A DNA stretch of 64,000 nucleotides from Heliocidaris tuberculata. Lineage: Eukaryota; Echinodermata; Echinoidea; Camarodonta; Echinometridae. The notes beneath the pieces are model-generated. The model saw nothing but the letters and a program-made list of their open reading frames with translations. It searched no databases and had not been told where the DNA came from. Position 1 is the stretch's first letter. Each line of letters begins with the position of its first letter. Made by a program: the position numbers and the translations under genes. Below are positions 1 to 10,696 of this stretch, one piece after another. The DNA lies in NCBI GenBank assembly GCA_025618425.1, contig CM046846.1:29396619-29460618 (forward strand). The letters are read 5' to 3'.

Positions 1-372
1 AGCTATTAAACACTGAATAAGACACAAGTAGCATTTGAACTCTATATTCACACACATAAATACATTCATATAGGCATGTTTTTAAGGATTCACACATTTG
101 ACCAGTTTGACAAAAGGACTAGGAAATTCAGGTATGGGAAGCCTGTGCGCAAGACATGAAACTCTCTCCCTGCCCTCTTTGATGTGTCAACAGTTTTGTT
201 TAGGAGATATAAAGTCTTTGAGATTGAAACCAAAAGGTCTCAATACTGAAACCCAGGCCATGGTCTAGTGCCAATGGACAATGTACTGATCTTCAATAAC
301 CTAAATGACCATGTAATCTATCATAAAGAACCTGCCTGATGGCCGCAGGTATACTACTTGCTACTTGCTTAA
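1..372. other. left edge, no feature recognised
   Basis: AT-rich non-coding sequence with no exon-like open frame, RNA gene or strong repeat visible. It lies 3' of UBE2K exon 3 on the minus strand, so it is probably intronic to that gene, whose last exons are off the window. Confidence 0.4.
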
Positions 373-831
373 AGGGAAATCCAACCTTAATGGAAAGTTG
401 AAAGTTGTAATCACTATACATATGGGAATTCCAAATTGGCCGAATAGGTAATGTCACTGTGTGTAGTTGCGGACAACTCCCTCATTTGCTCCAACACACA
501 AAATTACTCAAATGTCATTTTTTTTCAAATTGTATTACTCAGGATCTTTTTCTTTCATGAGGACCTATAACAATATGCTATCTCCAATATATTTTGAGTA
601 CTTCCCCAAGGGTAAAGGCGCTTAGGAGAAAACCGTAAATTAATGATATTTTTGTATCATAGATAAACGGGGAAGCTGTCCGTAAGTATGTCACAATCGA
701 CTCACTAAATTGCCAATTTGAGATTCGCATAGATGTTGTGATCTTATTTTTCAAACATCCATAACTTTTTATTCTTTGTCCGATTTCTTTCAAACTTTCA
801 AACCATCTTATTACCAAGGTTGGATTGCCCT
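373..831. repeat. TTAA-flanked MITE
   Basis: The left end AGGGAAATCCAACCTT and the right end AAGGTTGGATTGCCCT are imperfect inverted repeats, extended by AAAG/CTTT-type similarity over about 40 bp. Both ends are bordered by TTAA (369-372 and 832-835), the target duplication typical of piggyBac-type transposons. It has no coding capacity. It belongs with five other TTAA-associated elements in this window. Confidence 0.7.
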
Positions 832-1015
832 TTAATACACTCCCTACCTTATGATCCAAGGTAGAGTTAAAATCAATGAAAAGACAAACTGATCAACCAG
901 TCTTGCTTGATTAACAGGATGAGAGGGGCAGGTTTTTAGCCAGGAGGGTGTCAGGACATCTAAAAGATCTTACATATTTCTTGTGAAAGATGCCCTTTGA
1001 TCTTTCTTTAAAAAA

Positions 1016-1405
1016 GGGAATCAGTAACTTTGTGGAGGCTTGATTTAATAAATTGTTGAATTTTGATATCTGTCTTGTATAATGATGTTCAGAAGGATGA
1101 ATAAATAGCCAGGCATAGAAAGGTGCTTAAATGTACAGTGTTATTATTAAGATACTCAGGACTGAATAAAATTTGCAATTTACGAAACCGAAAGGGGGTA
1201 CGCTTTAGTCTAACACTGCAGTCTATGGGGGAAAATGAGTCTGGCATTTCCGTTCACTTGTATGTTTACTTTTGTGAAGCACATGATGATTTTGAAGTGC
1301 ATTTTTTTCCTGGGCTTCATTTTTACACAAAATTACATACACTAATGGCGTGTAAGGCCAGGCAGCTCAGATTTTATCAAGCCTCTACAAAGTTACCACT
1401 TCACG
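1016..1405. repeat. TTAA-type MITE, copy 1 of family B
   Basis: The ends share the inverted motif GTAACTTTGT(G/A)GAGGCTTGAT. The sequence is clearly homologous along its length to 56172-56517, so this is a dispersed family. TTAA follows the right end (1406-1409). The left border is blurred by an A-run after CTTTA. The open frame at 1123-1464 lies largely inside it and is not a gene. Confidence 0.7.
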
Positions 1406-1529
1406 TTAATTCAAGTTATTTTTGTGGATGCCCTTTCATTAGGAAATCCTTTTTTTTTTTTTAATTTGGACACCCAATTTAGAAATCCTAGCTAAAAGCC
1501 TGAAGAGGGGTATGAAGGCAGGGGCATAC

Positions 1530-1712
1530 CTGTTTGGCTACTACGGCATCCTGGGGATCATCAGGCTCTGCATCTGCTAGTAATGCCTGTAACGATAGTA
1601 GGACGGTACGTAGCGTCATGGCCGCCGCCCACTGGTCTTTGAGTATGTCTAAACAGATGGCTCCCGTTACAGAGCTTATGTTCGGATGCCAAATCTTGGT
1701 CACAAACTTTAC
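1530..1712 (-). CDS. UBE2K: UBE2K coding exon 3 (catalytic core)
   Basis: 61 codons, residues 73-133, starting [14 protein letters not shown] and ending DAVVAKQ. It is bordered by an AG acceptor at 1713-1714 and a GT donor at 1528-1529. It carries the HPN motif and the catalytic Cys92. The sequence is almost identical to the vertebrate exon; one visible difference is Asp for Ala in LLADAEP. Read-through past the donor gives non-homologous sequence. Confidence 0.95.
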
Positions 1713-4700
1713 CTGCAAGACGGATGAAATCGAATGATTCAGTCACATCGTAGAATCAAATTTGATACAGAGGCAACAAGAATAAGGATGGACAGATGTT
1801 GTGGGGATACTTGGTCATTACCATCCAAAAAGATTTAATTCCATGAGATTTTTCCCCAAAAAAATAAACATTGCCACAAAATTTTAGCCCTAAATAACTT
1901 TGCAAGTAGAATGTGACCTGTAGGGAGACCCATCAAGAGAAACAAGAAACTAAACAAAGGTGTTCTTTGTATTATTGGTAGGTGGTCTTTTGATTACATA
2001 CGTTTCCTTAGTTCAAGTTTCAATGAGAAAGAGAAACAAATTGTTCTGTGTACAGAAAGGGAGTCTTTAAACACAGGTGGCAGCAAAAGCAGGTTTCACT
2101 GTAATGTACATTATGTGCATTTTGTATTATAATGAAAGACTACAACTTTTTGGAAATGACTGATTGTGACTGACTGAAAAGGGAAAAATTCATGAAATCA
2201 AAGTGAAATAGGTCTGCCCTTGAACCTTGTTAAAACTGCTTTCAGATGCCATCTGTGGATCAGCATTCAAGTTTTAGGTGATCTTGAGTTCTCGTGATGA
2301 ATTGTAACTGTACGCTTCATTGAATGTGATTTCTAGCAAGTTTTTAGTGGGACCATGATAAACTGTCTTTGTGGCAAAGGTAGCCAATAGCCATTAAACA
2401 ATCTAACCAGGTATATATTTGTTATTTTATCCGTCATGAAAAGAATCTGTGCAACTTACTGGTCCAATGCATGTCATGTAATAAAACTGCCATGGAGGGT
2501 CAAATCTGACGTTGCAATCCGTGTACAATAGTACTATTCACGGATACTATATACGGCGTATGACATCACACATAAAAAGTGTGTACTACAATGTGACGAC
2601 ATTCATGAGCGCATATCTATTGTTTTAGGCACCGGCACGTGATGATATCCGCGCACATTCATCCCTTCTTCATAACTGTTTGTGTGTACGTAGGCCTACG
2701 GTACGGTGCAGATGATCATCAGTAGATGAGTAGATTAAGGCTTTAGTTCAAAGATGACGGATATAAACCAAATATATATACTGCCTGCATTTGAGTCTCT
2801 AGTTATACTATAGTACCCTTGATGACGTGAAGACGACCATTTTCTTTCGGGGCTGCGCCCCTCATTAAGAAATTTGTGGTTTTTGTCGCCTCGGGGACCA
2901 GAGTTTCAACCAGACCCTCTCAGGGCAATATATATTTGTATCATAATTTCAGGTGAATTCTGCACCACCCACTGCATATAACCACCCTAGGTAAAAAAAT
3001 TTCAACCTGAGTAATTGTCTAGATGGCCTCTCTGGAACCTAATTTAAAATTTAATCAAGTACCCCATGAACTTACCTGAGGTGGATTAAAGGGGTACGTC
3101 TCGGGGACTTTGATATGTAACTTGAATCTACCGCCCTCATACGGCGTCTCTGGAGGTCCTATTATTTCCCCTTGAAGCTTTGAGTAATCATCGATCGGAA
3201 ATTCAATCTTGATTTGATTCTTGATAGCCTGCAAAAGACGTAAGAGATTCAGAAATGTGTATTAAAGTCAATCAAAAACTTGCCAATGAGTTCCAGTGGT
3301 ATTCTGAAAAATATTATGATTTTAATTTCAGTGAAATATTATATGTTTTAATTGTCTTTTTAACAGATTCAAATAATTCAGAATGATTTTAGTTGGTAAT
3401 TGGACAGACGTCTGCATAAGCTTTCTGCATGTACGTAACAACCTTTGTGCAGACATTACCAGATGGCTCATCATTATATATAAGACAATTTGAATACCAC
3501 TTGCTAAAATGAAAGATAAAAATGTTTTCACAATCCCACTAATAGACCCATGGCTTAGAAAACTGCTTTTCAAGGAATGGTAAAACAAAAAATGGGGGAA
3601 ATAACACTGCACCTGGTTATTAACAGTATTAACAATATTTTTTTTATACAGCGTCATTCCAATTAAGTAAATGACCAAAGCACTCTACAGTGCATTATCA
3701 ACACTGTCACTGGATTCAATCAAAATTCTGCACTCAGTGTGCTTGTTCCCCACTCCACTTGAGAGCATTCCAACCTGGCAACCATTTTACAGGTGCACAT
3801 GTGCTTCATCAAGCCATTATGACTTTCGCACCTTACTGGGTACCCTATCAACACTTGGGTGGAGAGAAGCAATGTAGATAATATGCCTTGCTTAACCCTT
3901 TCAGGTCAGGAATTATTTAAGGGATAAATTGATCACATTTTTTCTTCAAATTGGCAACAATAATATTTTTCTTTTAGTTCTGCATGGTTCTAATAAGGTG
4001 TAATGTCTTTGAAAACAATATATATATGGTTAATAATTTTGTTGATAAGTTGAAAAAAATGCCAATTTTGATGAAAAATAATGATTTTGAACCTCTCATT
4101 GTGTTGCCAGTTTAAGGATTTTAAAGCTTATTCTTGTTTTTAAAATTCCTGGCATCAAACGCAATGTGGTCATGCAACAAAAAATGGACATAGTATGTGC
4201 AGAAATTTTTGCTCTTTCTACTCATGTATCTGGTATATGTTTTAGAGCTCTGAATCAAAAGTTATTGAGCCAAACCACAAAATGTGGACAATTGTCTTGA
4301 AAGGGTTCATGTAGTGCTGTGCCAGGGTTCGAACCCACAACCTTTGCTTCCCCAGTCAAGTGATTAAACCAGTTGACAGCTCTACAAGTTTGTTTAGTGT
4401 TTTTCTATTTCATTAAAAAATATATATACAGATATTAAGCAGTAATTTTGTGTACAATCCTTCTCAAAGAGAATACTCAGGCAACAGTAAATATGGCAAC
4501 AAATCTGGACCCTGTTTCATAAAACTTGTTAAATCAATATCAACTGCCTCATTTCCATGACAAATTCGCTCTCAACCAATCAGATTCAAGGATTTTAGTA
4601 GCTTATAACAGTTATTGTAACTTGTTATTGATAATAAGTTTTATGAAACGGGGCCCTGGAGAAGCCAATCACCAATCTGTTGGGTATCATGGCAGGGGAA

Positions 4701-6214
4701 GGGGGTGTGGATGGTTCCCAATTTACGAATTTTAAACAAATGCACAATCAAAACTGAAATGAACTACTATTTGTTTGTTTTCTGATATCTATCTTATTCT
4801 TAATGGCTGTACTTTGGGATTTTTTTTTTACTATGCAGCAGTGAATATTCACAGATGTGGGATAACTTCGCATGAGGGACAACTCCAACTCGGCGGAAAA
4901 TCAGTCGAGTTAGTAAGGCTCTATGGCAAATTCCTGCATGAATTTTGCACTGGGTACGAGTTTCTGAATTTTAATTTTAAAATTCATATTATAGCAGAAT
5001 TAAATAAGTTAAATGATGAGTAAATTTGACAATTTAGATACATGAAATTCTACAAAACATGAAATTTAAGGCTATTTAAAGATGTGGTGTGTACATGTAG
5101 CTGGCGGTGACACGACATTTGCTCACTGCGACATTTTCTCCGCCGTCCATATCTCGAAAGGTCAAAGGTTAAGGTCAAGGTCATGATTAGTTTTTTTGTT
5201 CAGGACAATGTGAAGATTAGGATTAGGGTTAGGGTTAGGGTTAGGGTTAGGGTTAGGGTTAGGGTTAGGGTTAGGGTTAGGTTTAGGTTTAGGATTAACA
5301 TGGCAAAGTTAGACTGGAGCAATTGTCGCAGGAGCAAATGTCATGGAACCGTAGCTGACACATGAACTCTTGACACCTAATGGCCCTGCATGATGAGTTA
5401 ATACCCCGGCTTCTGGGCAGAAAATAGTTTATGCATGGTTCAAAATGACAGAAATATGGCTTAACCGAATCCCATAGGGGTGATCTGAGAGGACCAAAGC
5501 AATTTTGCAGGTTGAAGTATGCACTGATACATTTATTGTTCCAAAATTGAGTGAAATGACATCCCAGGGAGGTGGTTTGGGAGGATCAAAACAACTTTGG
5601 AGATTGAAAGTAGGCATTCACTGATTTATTACCCTTGTTAGGAGAATCTACACATAGTTTTTATATTCTGAAATTCGTCACCCTTCATATCAACACCAAG
5701 GGTGTTATGAACTGGCGAGAAGGCTGAGTATAGCCACACGTCGTGTGTCCAAACAGGTCACTTTCAAACGGTATTAAATCAAACAACTCTGCATGCAATT
5801 TGTCACAAATCTTTCACAAGATGGGTCGACTATTGTATGAAATGCAAATATTCATGGCCATCTCCAGAAATAATCCACAACTCGTTCAGTGTGTACGCCA
5901 GAGGTGGCGGAACGTCAGGCTCGGACAATGAAAGTGGGGGGCACCTTTTGTTTAGTTGACAAAAAGTGCCCACCCACTTCCATTGTCCAAGCCCGACGCT
6001 CCGCCGCCTCTGGTGTACACACACATGCATGTTATGTCTACAGATGGAGGTGGAATGAAGTCACCATAGCATTAATACACTCAATGAACCGCTACTGCAC
6101 AAAGTGAATGCGAGGTGGACTATTTCACAAGAATGCCATATTCACTAATTTTAGTGTTACCTTCAGGACAGCAAAATTGACAAGTTATTTTTTTTTTTAA
6201 GTGTCCGGACACAC

Positions 6215-6246
<32 letters not shown>

Positions 6247-7696
6247 ATCTGGTCATACCGAGCTATTCCGATATCGTGTTCACCAGAGCCCATCATAGCT
6301 TTGAGTGACGTTTCTTACAAAACTGGCACAGATCATGTAAAGGCTCTGGTGTGCGGCCGCTTAAAGGCAATTTGCTGATTTATCAATCAAAGACTCGCAC
6401 ATAATTCAATACAATCAATTCATAGTCCAAATACTTGCTTACTAAAGTAAATAGAAGGCAAAATTAAAATTATTGACCAATTACGTGGTCAGTAGTGTCC
6501 ATTTTTCAAAACGGTGCTAGGGGTCCTGTGTGTGGCCGCCTCTACCCCTGTGAGCAGCCGCCCATGATATGTCGGGCATTCAGCATCATATTTGTGACTA
6601 AGTGAACGAAAATTAATATCACATTTCATACATTACATTCCAATACTTTATAAAAATTAATAATATTCTGTTGAAACCCATAAAATCTGTCAAACATGAT
6701 GATCTATCAAACGCCATGACCAAAAAATGAAAGCAGACTACAATTTCCTACAAAAACCTGCATTTTGTACACGTTTTACACAGGGTGGCTGCTCACCAGA
6801 CCCACTCAGAAAAATGGCACTGGTGAGCGGCCACCCCCATGCAGCTTTCCCTGTGGTAGTGTAAATAAAAATTTCTGAAGCAAAACATGGACCATCAACT
6901 TCATTCTCTTAAATAAACATCAAATTACACATCAAATTGAACAAATAAAGTTTAAGTATTGGTTTAAGTATGTCATAGTCTCTTAACTTAAAAGTTAAGA
7001 AACTGCAATTTTTTTTGTCGATGACTGGTGGCGTACATTTCTCATGATGTTGAGCGAGATTCAGGATACTTACTGCTTTGGCTGAGTATGTTTTTTGGTG
7101 CAATAGAACCTACCTGAGACTGTCCAGGGTAATTTTTGAAGGGATATCAAAAAAAAAAATTTTATTTTCATTTTTTATTCACCGCCGGCTGCTCACAGGG
7201 GACCGCCCGCCCACAGGAGCACATACTCTAGACATCTAATCTTTTTTTTCTCCTTTTTAACCATGTGTTTGATGAACAAAAGGCATTTTTAGTAACGACC
7301 CACTGCCGTTTAGAAGATGGGCAAGGCAACAAGCACTCTACCAAGCTGCCAAGTAGACAACATGTTGAGAGGTTTCTTAAAATTAATTCAACAATATTCA
7401 CTGACACGTTCAATTTCATGGGATAATTCCTCTTGCTTTTGTGCACAACTCTAACTAGTTCTTAAGTCGATCTTCCGTTTCAAATCATTACTAACATTAG
7501 CAGTCATGTGAGATATTCTTCCTTTTGATTCAGAAATGAAAAGTCAAAGAATTAAGGAATTTAAGCTAAAACAAGCTCCATTCAGTCTCTCTCCATACTC
7601 TCACTCAATCAACTCAACTGATCTCAAAAATACCTCATCACTATTCATGACTTCCCTCAGCTCCCTCTGTATTCTTCCTGCAGCAATGTTAGCCAT
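1530..7696 (-). CDS. UBE2K: Ubiquitin-conjugating enzyme E2 K, 5' part of gene (3 exons)
   Basis: This is an E2 enzyme that takes ubiquitin from E1 onto a catalytic cysteine and passes it to substrates or builds Lys48-linked chains; it acts in the cytosol and nucleus. Three minus-strand exons (7634-7696, 3076-3228, 1530-1712) join in phase 0 to give residues 1-133. They align along their length with vertebrate UBE2K: the MANIA start, then the [10 protein letters not shown] and PETYPFNPP segments, then the HPNI motif and active-site Cys92 in GAICLDIL. The expected C-terminal quarter, including the UBA domain (vertebrate protein 200 residues), is not in the window; no exon for it is visible in 1-1529. 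Introns are GT-AG. The gene is transcribed leftward, head to head with PRPS but about 12 kb away. Confidence 0.95.
1713..3075 (-). other. UBE2K intron 2
   Basis: GT donor next to 3076 and AG acceptor next to 1712. No RNA gene seen. Around 2820-2900 there is a short GC-richer stretch without an inverted-repeat partner that I could find. Confidence 0.8.
3076..3228 (-). CDS. UBE2K: UBE2K coding exon 2
   Basis: 51 codons, residues 22-72, starting [10 protein letters not shown] and ending [10 protein letters not shown]. The acceptor is TTTTGCAG and the donor GTAAG, both phase 0. It forms the beta-sheet of the UBC fold, with the conserved [10 protein letters not shown] turn. It is more diverged from vertebrates than exon 3 at the sheet edges ([13 protein letters not shown]), which is normal for this stretch. 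Confidence 0.95.
3896..4305. repeat. TTAA-type MITE, copy 1 of family C
   Basis: Begins CCCTTTCAGG and ends TTGAAAGGG as short inverted termini. It is flanked by TTAA (3892-3895) and TTCA (4306-4309). It is homologous to the element starting at 55036, including the internal segments on either side of the LINE insertion there. Confidence 0.75.
4322..4392 (-). repeat. tRNA-derived SINE-like relic
   Basis: On the minus strand the sequence holds an A-box-like AGCTGTCAACTGGTT and, about 40 nt on, an intact B-box GGTTCGAACCC. I could not fold a complete cloverleaf with a good acceptor stem, so a SINE head or decayed tRNA is more likely than a working tRNA gene. Confidence 0.5.
4507..4656. repeat. 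150-bp MITE with 25-bp inverted ends
   Basis: The ends GTTTCATAAAACTTGTTA and TAATAAGTTTTATGAAAC are near-perfect inverted repeats, bordered by GGACCC and GGGCCC. I saw no clear target-site duplication. It lies in UBE2K intron 1. Confidence 0.7.
5103..5365 (+). repeat. dispersed element with internal TTAGGG array
   Basis: Nine perfect TTAGGG units with degenerate units on both sides (about 5214-5296) sit inside a longer sequence. Its flanks (GGTCAAAGGTTAAGGTCA before, GGAGCAATTGTCGCAGG and GAGCAAATGTCATG after) recur in reverse orientation at 37372-37570. It is therefore an interspersed element with a telomere-like minisatellite core, not a telomere. Confidence 0.7.
5889..6022. repeat. fold-back MITE, about 60-bp arms
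   Basis: A nearly complete palindrome: GTGTACGCCAGAGGTGGCGG at the left is matched by the complement of CCGCCGCCTCTGGTGTACAC at the right. The arms continue through GGACAATG to a centre near 5955. No coding capacity. Confidence 0.8.
6217..6246. repeat. poly-C tract
   Basis: An almost unbroken run of about 28 C residues after ACACAA. It is a likely site of sequencing length error. Confidence 0.9.
6247..7633 (-). other. UBE2K intron 1, proximal part
   Basis: Non-coding. Several short GC-rich modules recur (GTGTGGCCGCCTC, GTGAGCGGCCACC, GGGACCGCCCGCC at about 6530, 6830 and 7200), suggesting remnants of one repeat family. No exon seen. Confidence 0.4.
7634..7696 (-). CDS. UBE2K: UBE2K coding exon 1 (start codon)
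   Basis: 21 codons: [20 protein letters not shown] plus E, against the vertebrate MANIA start of the same length. The ATG is at 7694-7696 and the donor GTATTT follows GATGAG. The phase-0 junction with exon 2 recreates the expected SKNQI-like continuation. It encodes the N-terminal helix of the UBC fold. The promoter should lie just to the right, at about 7700-8000, where I saw no clear TATA box. Confidence 0.92.
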
Positions 7697-8119
7697 ATTT
7701 GCTAAGATAATGAAGGAGCTACGCAACAACTTGAAATCTCACACATTAGTCTACACTTGAATGCCCTCGGTAGAAAACATAATTTAGCTGCTCAGTGTTA
7801 CATAATCAACTTGACACCATTCATGCAGTTACACATCTACAGTACACAGAGCTAGAGACACACTACAGTCGAGTCATTTGCAATTGCATCCACCATAGCG
7901 GTATGTACAATACATAGTGTGTGCTAGGCGTAATAGTTTCCTATTTACAGCCAGTCTAGTCGTGAATAGAGCCAACTACTAGTACTTTTGACATGCTAAT
8001 TTGCACGGATGCTAATATAAAAGTGCTAAATCACTGAGGTGCTAATGTAAATAATCAATGTGGATTTAAACCGTATCTGTTCAAATTACAGAATGTTTAA
8101 AGGTGACCTTAAGATTGAA

Positions 8120-9480
8120 AGACATAGGCCGCGGAACCGGGGGAGGGACTGGGGGGGGGGGGACTGCAGTCCCCCCCCACTATTTTGAGTAGACACGTTT
8201 CATAAAATACACCCCAAAAGGTGCAAAATTGTCATTATTCAAATGAAATCAAATCAGCCCCCCCTCCTTTCAAAAACGGCCCCTGACATGGGCCGCGGAA
8301 CTGGGGGGCTGCAGCCCCCTCCCTTTTTTTAGTAGACTTTTTGTGAAAAAAATCTCGGAAAAAAAGGCTCGAAAATTGTCATTAATTAGTGAAATCAGAT
8401 CAGGCCCCCCCCCCCCCCCCCCCACTTTCAAAAACGCTCCGCGGCCCCTGGATAAGGTGTGGCTCCGAATTAGACCGTCGAATACTTATGGACTATATAC
8501 AGCGATCAAAACCATTCCACCACTTTCTCTAGATTCCTGATTAATTGAGCAGTGTCACGTGACGTGATGTAGTCCTAGCTGTAATCAATCACAAATCAGT
8601 AGCAATGGCGGATCAAGGGAGCACAGGTGGCAAATGCCCCCTCCCCCCCCCCCCCCCGGTAAATAAAATCCGCCTTTTACATTCAATACACAGTGGGGAA
8701 AATGTACTCTTGCGTCCCCAGTCAAATTTGATTATCTATATTTTATTTTGCTTGTGACCCCCCCCCCCCCGCCCCCCATCGCAAGACGGGCCCTACACTA
8801 CATAAAAACAGAAAAGAGTATACTGTATCTAATTTTGCCTCTATTATCAAAACGTTTCTATAATTTATGAATTTCAGCTTCTCCTACTTTTTTTTATGTG
8901 TTCTGAAAACCTGATGACAGCTATTCTTTACGTTTGTTTAAAATGTTTAAATTTAAATAAGAAAAAAGAAGAAGAGATAAATAGCGATAATCATATAACC
9001 GAATCCATGGGTGTCGGTCCCGGGGGGGGGGGGGGGCGGGGTGAGGGGGGGGGTATCTATCCCCAAAAAAATTGAGGTGAGAGGGATGGCCTGTATTATC
9101 ATCCCCCCCCCCAATATTTTTGGATAAAATAAATAAGAATTGTGATACATTAACTTAAAACTGATAAATATCCAAACTCATGTTTGATCTTGAAATACCA
9201 TCACATTCTTTAATGACTATAGAAGTAAGGAAATAAGAAATGCCATAATTTCAATGCGAAAATATCGAAGAAAATTCCCAATTCGTTCGCTCGCATTATA
9301 TTGTTATTCTCAAGTAAGGGATTCCATCCATTGTCGTAGATCCTTTCATTCCTTCTTTTCATTAAAAACCATTTTGGGATGCTTTAAAATGCAATTTTTA
9401 TAAACAATTTTTTGAAAAAGTCCCTGGTACACCCTCGCCGGTCACCCCCCCCCCCCCCCCCCAATCATGAACACGGATCG
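8120..9480. repeat. cluster of G/C-homopolymer repeat fragments
   Basis: At least six runs of 9-18 C or G alternate with phrases such as GGCCGCGGAAC and GCGGCCCCTG. They resemble the hAT-like G-rich MITEs elsewhere in the window, but I could not pair ends or find duplications here. Proline- or glycine-rich open frames across the tracts are artefacts. Confidence 0.5.
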
Positions 9481-9616
9481 ACACCCCTGGCCGAATCAGT
9501 GGCATATATGATTTTTTTTTTAAACGTATCCCAAATATTAAAAATAAGCGCAAAAGTTTTACACTTTGTCAAGCATTTTTGCTTGCATGTGATCTTCTCT
9601 TTCTGTCTCTCATATC

Positions 9617-9645
9617 ATTTCCTGATGAAGGCCTATGACCGGAAA
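9617..9645 (+). repeat. Penelope-type hammerhead-like motif (degenerate)
   Basis: CCTGATGAAGGCC, then a short loop, then CCGGAAA. This resembles the CUGANGA / stem II / GAAA core found in terminal repeats of Penelope-like retroelements. Stem II is imperfect. A long (AT)n run follows about 35 nt downstream, as in the second copy at 38134-38158. Confidence 0.4.
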
Positions 9646-9675
9646 TTTGAATTTTTATTTACTTGTTTTCTACCC

Positions 9676-9676
<1 letters not shown>

Positions 9677-9723
<47 letters not shown>
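9677..9723. repeat. (AT)n microsatellite
   Basis: About 22 AT repeats. Confidence 0.95.
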
Positions 9724-9727
<4 letters not shown>

Positions 9728-9975
9728 AAGGAAATAACATATACAACAGCTTTGGCAACTCTCGTGGAAATAATTATAATTGTGAGAAATCACTGGCCCG
9801 TCTCCGTGTCTAGTGGTTAAGGCATTGGCGTTCTAAGCCAACGACCCGGGTTCGATTCCCGGCGGAGACATTTTTTCAACCTTTGCAAAAATTCAAAAAG
9901 GGAGGACAGCTCTGGGGAACTTTGATTTAAGCTACGCAACCATTATTCTCTCATTTTCATTTCTCACAATTATAT
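9724..9975. mobile_element. inverted-repeat element carrying a tRNA
   Basis: The left arm TTGTAAGGAAATAACATATA...AATTGTGAGAAAT is the reverse complement of 18411-18477. Here the right end shows only the inner arm ATTTCTCACAATTATA before an AT repeat. The internal GGGAGGACAGCTCTGGGG segment is shared with 18353 onward. The element therefore has inverted arms of about 67 bp and at least two copies. The tRNA-like gene sits between the arms of this copy only. Confidence 0.65.
9800..9870 (+). tRNA. tRNA-Arg(UCU)-like gene
   Basis: An acceptor stem GTCTCCG/CGGAGAC pairs perfectly. The anticodon stem TTGGC/GCCAA closes a 7-nt loop GTTCTAA with anticodon TCT at 9832-9834. The T arm CCGGG-TTCGATT-CCCGG holds a perfect B box, and the D arm has the A-box-like TCTAGTGGTTAAGG. 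A TTTTTT Pol III terminator follows at 9871. Oddities are a G at position 32 and a Glu/Asp-like D arm. It lies inside an inverted-repeat element, so it may be a mobilised or SINE-like tRNA rather than a housekeeping gene. Confidence 0.65.
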
Positions 9976-10419
9976 ATATATATGTGGCATGTTGTTTAAT
10001 TTCCTATTCAAAGTTCTCACATTAAATCTATTTCCTCTCTGTCATTCAAAATTAACTTCTTTCAAGTCTTTGTGTGTTTGCATTTTTGTCACGAGTTCAT
10101 GTTCCATTATAGAATTTGTATCAATCGACTTATTTCGCTCTTATTTATTACGCAATATGTTGGGACAGTACCATTGGCAAAAATGAAAGGATGTGAATAT
10201 ATTCATATATTTAAACAAATTATAAACAGTAATTTCCTGTCTCCTGCGTGAAATATCACAAAAAGTTTACAAAACAAATTTAAAACCAATGGACCGACAG
10301 CCCCCGAGTCCATGCACGAGACCGAAATATCAGAAAGGTCCACAAAATCGATTGGCCCATGAGATATATTGAAGTTCAATTTTTAAACAATTCTGAGCGA
10401 AATCCACAATAATTTTGAT

Positions 10420-10620
10420 TTGATTTGATTTATTTATTTATTTCTCTTTAGATCTTTATTTCCAAACATAATTTACAAAACTGATTACAACATAATTAAC
10501 CAATATTATAATTGACACTTTACCAAAGTAAAGTAATTACATTGTTAACTCGTACGTATATAAATGAATCATAAAGAAGGATTGTCACATAAAAACATCA
10601 TTTAAAAAATACATTTTAAC
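10420..10620 (-). repeat. possible LINE 3' tail
   Basis: On the minus strand the segment ends in AAATAAATAAATCAAATCAA repeats preceded by AT-rich sequence. That is the usual look of a CR1/L2-type LINE tail with a terminal microsatellite. No second copy was seen in the window, so this is tentative. Confidence 0.3.
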
Positions 10621-10696
10621 ATCGGAGCGATTCTTTTCAATTTCATTTCAATAACATCCGGGTAATTATCGTCAAAAATATTTGCCTCCTCTGTTA

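Noticed and set aside
1..1529. Search for UBE2K exon 4 and the UBA domain
   Set aside because: No minus-strand frame resembling YKQNPEMF or the UBA sequence; taken to lie off the window.
1534..1737. Plus-strand open frame over UBE2K exon 3
   Set aside because: Antisense shadow of the conserved E2 exon.
4526..4735. Short plus-strand frame
   Set aside because: Lies across a MITE and has no coding features.
5183..5365. Arg-Val repeat protein
   Set aside because: Translation of TTAGGG repeats.
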